Shown one piece after another: positions 62,703 through 64,000 of a DNA stretch of 64,000 nt. Under the pieces are notes generated by a model that saw only the letters and a program-made list of their open reading frames with translations, was not told the DNA's origin and made no database searches. This stretch comes from Spirometra erinaceieuropaei (Eukaryota > Platyhelminthes > Cestoda > Diphyllobothriidea > Diphyllobothriidae). The stretch lies in the NCBI GenBank assembly GCA_902702965.1, contig CACRXP010000151.1:174947-238946 (forward strand), written 5' to 3'. Each line of letters starts with the position of its first letter. Within the stretch, counting starts at the first letter, position 1. A program made the translations under genes and the position numbers.

Positions 62703-64000
62703 CACCGGAACGGGTTTATTTAGATGCTTGGCCGGACCTCCATTGTCAAAGCGCGAAATGCACTTAATCGACCAGAAATCGAAAAGTGGCATTTCACGTT
62801 GGTCGGCCGCATGCTGATCGATCTTTCTCTCCTCTCGCTGCCTCGGCCTCTCGGGGGATGGTTGACGGACGTTTTGTCAGCGTGCTTTGTGAGGCACCGC
62901 TTCGTCGAGGGGAGGTGATTGAACCTCTATCAGGTGGTCGGTCAGGCGGTTTCTTCCTTCCTCACCGAGGAAACTCGCCGTCGGGCTGTCTCCGTATGGC
63001 CGTTGTGGTTGTTTGGTCCTGCGCTCTGCGATGGTGATGACGTAGGACTTTGTAAGCTGCAGGAAGATCCAGACGCCTTTTGATGGAGTGGGCATCGGAG
63101 CACCACGCCTCGAGTGTTTGCCGTTCCGATTTTGCATTGCCTCGGCTTAGAATGATAGCCCTCTGGTGATCGAAAGTATGTCCAGTTTCTCCAATGTGTG
63201 TTGCTAGTTGGGAGTTTGGGTCTAACCTCTGAGTGGGCGATTTGTGCACTTGCAGACGAGTCTGCAATTTCCGCCCGGTTTCTCTCGCATAGTTGCAGAC
63301 GCCCTCATTGTAATTTATTTTGTAGATGACTGCAGAGGTTTCGGCGGGTGGCAATGGGCCCTTAGGTTGCATAAGACGGCGTCGAATTGTTGCCTGGCGT
63401 CTTTGGGCTATGCCTACTCCGGCAGGTTGTAACAGTCGAGAGACCGCCTCAGAGACCACTTTAACGTAGGGAATGGCCCTCCAGACTTCGGATTGCTGCA
63501 CATTTGGCCAACGTTTGTTCGCCCGATGTCTGTTTCTCTCGATAAAATGTCTAGGATAGCCATTGGCTGCAAATAGATTCTGAAGTTACGATCGTTCGCC
63601 TCTTTTATCTTCTGGTGTGCTGCCGTGGGTCTCGATTCTTTGGAAAAGAGTGCGGACACAGCTACGTTTGTGAGACAAAGGATGCTTGTTGTTGAAGTAC
63701 AGGATCTGTCTCGTGTCGGTGGATTTCCCAAATACTGTGGTTTGCAGTTGTCCATTTGTACGCAGGCGTACAAGCACGTCAAGGAAGGGTAGTGGATTGT
63801 CCGTTTCTGCTTCCACCGTGAATTGGATGTCCGGGTCAACCGAGTTCAGTAATCCCTTTAGGTGCTCAATGTCAGTTCTTTTAAAAACGACGACGGTGTC
63901 ATCGATATAGCGATCCCAGAACTTTGGTCAATACTTGGTGAACACTAAGAGTTCTATCCTTTAAAGAACTAATTCAGCGATTAGGCATGATAGAGGGCGT
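62703..64000 (-). mobile_element. Penelope-like retroelement (RT C-terminus, GIY-YIG endonuclease, 3' tail), runs off the window edge
   Basis: The minus-strand frame runs from the right edge to a stop at about 62962, without a frameshift but with three in-frame stops (63961-63963, 63928-63930, 63586-63588). It encodes PKFWDRYIDDTVVV (the RT YxDD site), LPFLDVLVRL, HPLSHKRSCVRTLF, ANGYPRHFIER and YVKVVSEAVSRLL. The endonuclease follows: VIYKINYNEGVCNYARETGR and later LEAWCSD. The usual YVG or YIG of the GIY-YIG motif is YAR here, losing its Gly. About 260 bases of 3' tail end with AATAAA near 62715. PLEs copy themselves by target-primed reverse transcription; this copy is dead. Confidence 0.85.

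Noticed and set aside
1..64000. CRISPR array, bacterial operon or phage genes
   Set aside because: No regularly spaced identical repeats with unique spacers and no dense co-directional frames. The window is clearly eukaryotic.

Overview
The window is eukaryotic nuclear DNA. It has sparse small coding exons with GT..AG introns, long AT-rich introns and many decayed retroelements. The element types point to a parasitic flatworm, most likely a tapeworm of the Diphyllobothriidea (Spirometra, Dibothriocephalus or Schistocephalus type). They include an RTE-like retrotransposon whose tail encodes C2H2 zinc fingers, a Ty3/gypsy element, Penelope-like elements (PLEs) with a GIY-YIG endonuclease, and TTAGGG-like arrays. 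The taxon is inferred from families I remember, not from a search.

The one host gene I can support is a plus-strand STAR-family RNA-binding protein of the quaking/HOW type. It spans at least 9344-43721. Exons 1-4 encode QUA1 and the KH domain, and their reading phases join without a conflict. Two alternative exons (5A at 24738-24795, 5B at 26041-26215) each encode a version of the QUA2 helix. A Gln/Ala-rich exon (35859-36323), a Ser/Thr-rich exon (42441-42626) and a weaker exon (43648-43721) follow. With 5A the model has 462 codons and with 5B 501 codons, both still open at the 3' end because I could not find the last exon. Introns run from 32 nt (10215-10246, inside the KH domain) to 13.8 kb.

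Layout. 1-1310: 3' end of a decayed RTE-like element. 1735-6447: decayed Ty3/gypsy element with two diverged LTRs. 6448-9343: upstream flank. 9344-10908: exons 1-4. 10909-24737: large intron with two related foldback repeats and GC-rich microsatellites. 24738-26215: exons 5A and 5B. 26216-35858: intron holding a foldback element with tRNA-like arms, a 2.05-kb direct duplication split by a 514-base assembly gap, and a telomere-like array. 35859-36323: exon 6. 36324-42440: intron with a PLE endonuclease relic and a 1.2-kb nested inverted repeat. 42441-43721: exons 7 and 8. 43722-64000: no gene recognised; it holds a zinc-finger-like fragment, telomere-like arrays, a repeat relic, three PLE fragments and a CTT microsatellite.

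The strongest leads are the two QUA2 exons, which share phases (0 in, 1 out) so that only one can be used at a time; the candidate quaking-type sites (ACTAAC) on both sides of exon 5A; the 32-nt intron; and the foldback element whose two arms each carry a tRNA-like pol III promoter.
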